64,000 bases of DNA from Luidia sarsii (lineage: Eukaryota; Echinodermata; Asteroidea; Paxillosida; Luidiidae): contig OX465111.1 of the NCBI GenBank assembly GCA_949987565.1, positions 13,754,276 to 13,818,275 of the forward strand, given 5' to 3'. Positions 63,016 to 64,000 of the stretch are shown here, in pieces. A model generated the notes under the pieces. The model saw nothing but the letters and a program-made list of their open reading frames with translations. It was not told where the DNA came from and did not search any database. Made by a program: the position numbers and the translations under genes. Numbering within the stretch: the first letter of the stretch is position 1; every line of letters begins with the position of its first letter.

Positions 63016-64000
63016 TTTTTTAGGGTGTCTGGAAGTAGGAATGTGCCTACATTACAGGGAATTAGTTTTCTCTGTGAATATATACATTATTAAGTCTTTT
63101 GTTTTCCGAATATAAAGGCCAACTTTTAAAAAATATCAGGATATTACTTGATTTCTAATGCATGTGAAATTATTTAGGCCTATGACTTAATAATATTCTC
63201 GGGTTTAATTATTTTCTTTCGGACATCATAATCAGAGGCGTGATGGTCAGGCCGAATGGGCCATGTCCTACACGCACTGTATATGACAACCTCCTATAGG
63301 GGCGGTAATCTAAAATGTGGACGACTCGGCCAACATTTGACCCACTGATTTGGGAGTTCTTGCCTATGTACAGTAGGTGGGTGCCAAGGCTTTCCTGTTA
63401 GCTGTCGATATTTTGCGGGCGATTATCAACCGCTTGTCATGTCAAAGCGTATAAAAAAAACGCAGTCAGTTCCCTGATACAGGGTGTATCCGTTAAGCGC
63501 ACAATAGTACTGGGAACTTGACAAAGCTTCGGCGTAAATTTCCCGGATGTCAAAGTCTGCAGGAGTCACCTTGGAACACACCATTTTCAAAGAGGTGTAC
63601 GCACAACTTCCGTTCAAACAATCACATAAATCGAAGGATAAAATGTCACTTTTCAATATCAAAACCTAAACGAACAAGAAATACAAGACAGATGGCGTAC
63701 AATATGCCACTAAAAGGTTCCCTTTGTCGGGGTTTTCGGCCGATATTTTTCCCCCCTCAAAGTGTAGGCCATTAACCCCCCTTCCTACCCTGTATTTTCA
63801 CAATGGTACGGTCTTCGCAACACGTGCGACCGCTTCTGCATAGGGAGGCTTGCGGAGCTAGCTCGACATGGTATTTTTACCGGGCCGTTCGCCCTCGGGA
63901 ACGGAGTGGAGACCCATAAATTCGTGACCTTTCCGGTTTTTTCTTACTCCGTAACTTGATTGTATTGGATTGAAACTTTCACAAACCAGAGATAAGATAT
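63016..64000. other. Unannotated end of window
   Basis: The only notable frame is minus 63662-63426 (78 codons, with SLKMVCSKVTPADFDIRE and six cysteines). It has no recognised homologue and no clear splice context, so it is not called a gene. The last 60 bp (TTGAAACTTTCACAAA) resemble a part of dispersed repeat E. The UBR4 exon upstream of 60834 was not found. Confidence 0.4.

Noticed and set aside
63426..63662. Small cysteine-containing gene on the minus strand
   Set aside because: 78 codons, no recognised homologue, no splice or promoter support; left as an unannotated frame.

Overview
The window is nuclear DNA from an animal. Every recognisable gene is split by GT-AG introns, no operon or bacterial signal is present, and the gaps are filled with SINE-like, Penelope-like, LINE and MITE sequences and many minisatellites. 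The gene set (UHMK1-type kinase, ISCA1, AGPAT, UBR4) and the repeat content suggest a marine invertebrate deuterostome such as an echinoderm or a cephalochordate. The exact lineage cannot be fixed from the sequence alone.

Layout. (1) 612-3333, minus: the first three coding exons of a UHMK1/KIS-like kinase, which leaves the window on the left. (2) 5774-7416, plus: a complete three-exon ISCA1, the mitochondrial A-type Fe-S assembly protein. (3) 10703-15423, minus: a seven-exon gene whose product resembles the FERM module of SNX17/SNX31 but has no PX domain. (4) 15850-20017, plus: a complete six-exon 1-acyl-glycerol-3-phosphate acyltransferase, head to head with gene 3 and only 426 bp from it. 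(5) 27785-60834, minus: the last 37 coding exons (about 1,677 residues) of the giant E3 ligase UBR4, including the zinc-ribbon region and the C-terminal hemiRING-type ligase module. The 5' part lies beyond the right edge. (6) 60.9-64 kb: no recognised gene, a CTCG/CGAG foldback patch and a 737-bp tandem duplication.

Repeats are the most informative part. Two Penelope-like retroelement (PLE) copies with GIY-YIG endonuclease sequence are present: one open copy inside a UBR4 intron (44.1-45.2 kb) and one decayed copy (23.0-24.0 kb). The 3' end of the decayed copy is the same sequence as a short repeat scattered at more than 15 places, so those short repeats are best read as 5'-truncated PLE tails. 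Their common core (hairpin followed by GAAAC) resembles the hammerhead ribozymes known from PLEs. Two Mutator-like MITEs have perfect 9-bp target duplications, and a pogo-like MITE is flanked by TA. About 15 of the 36 UBR4 introns each carry their own minisatellite, with unrelated motifs but recurring periods of 16 or 20 bp.

The genes do not form a functional pathway; they are independent housekeeping genes that happen to be neighbours. No new defence or biosynthetic system was found. The best candidates for something new are the hammerhead-like PLE tails (including inverted pairs), the intron-by-intron minisatellites of UBR4, the LINE fragment abutting a UBR4 splice donor, the PX-less SNX-FERM gene and the unclassified 737-bp repeat. 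Gene structures were read by eye from splice signals and remembered homologues, without alignment software.
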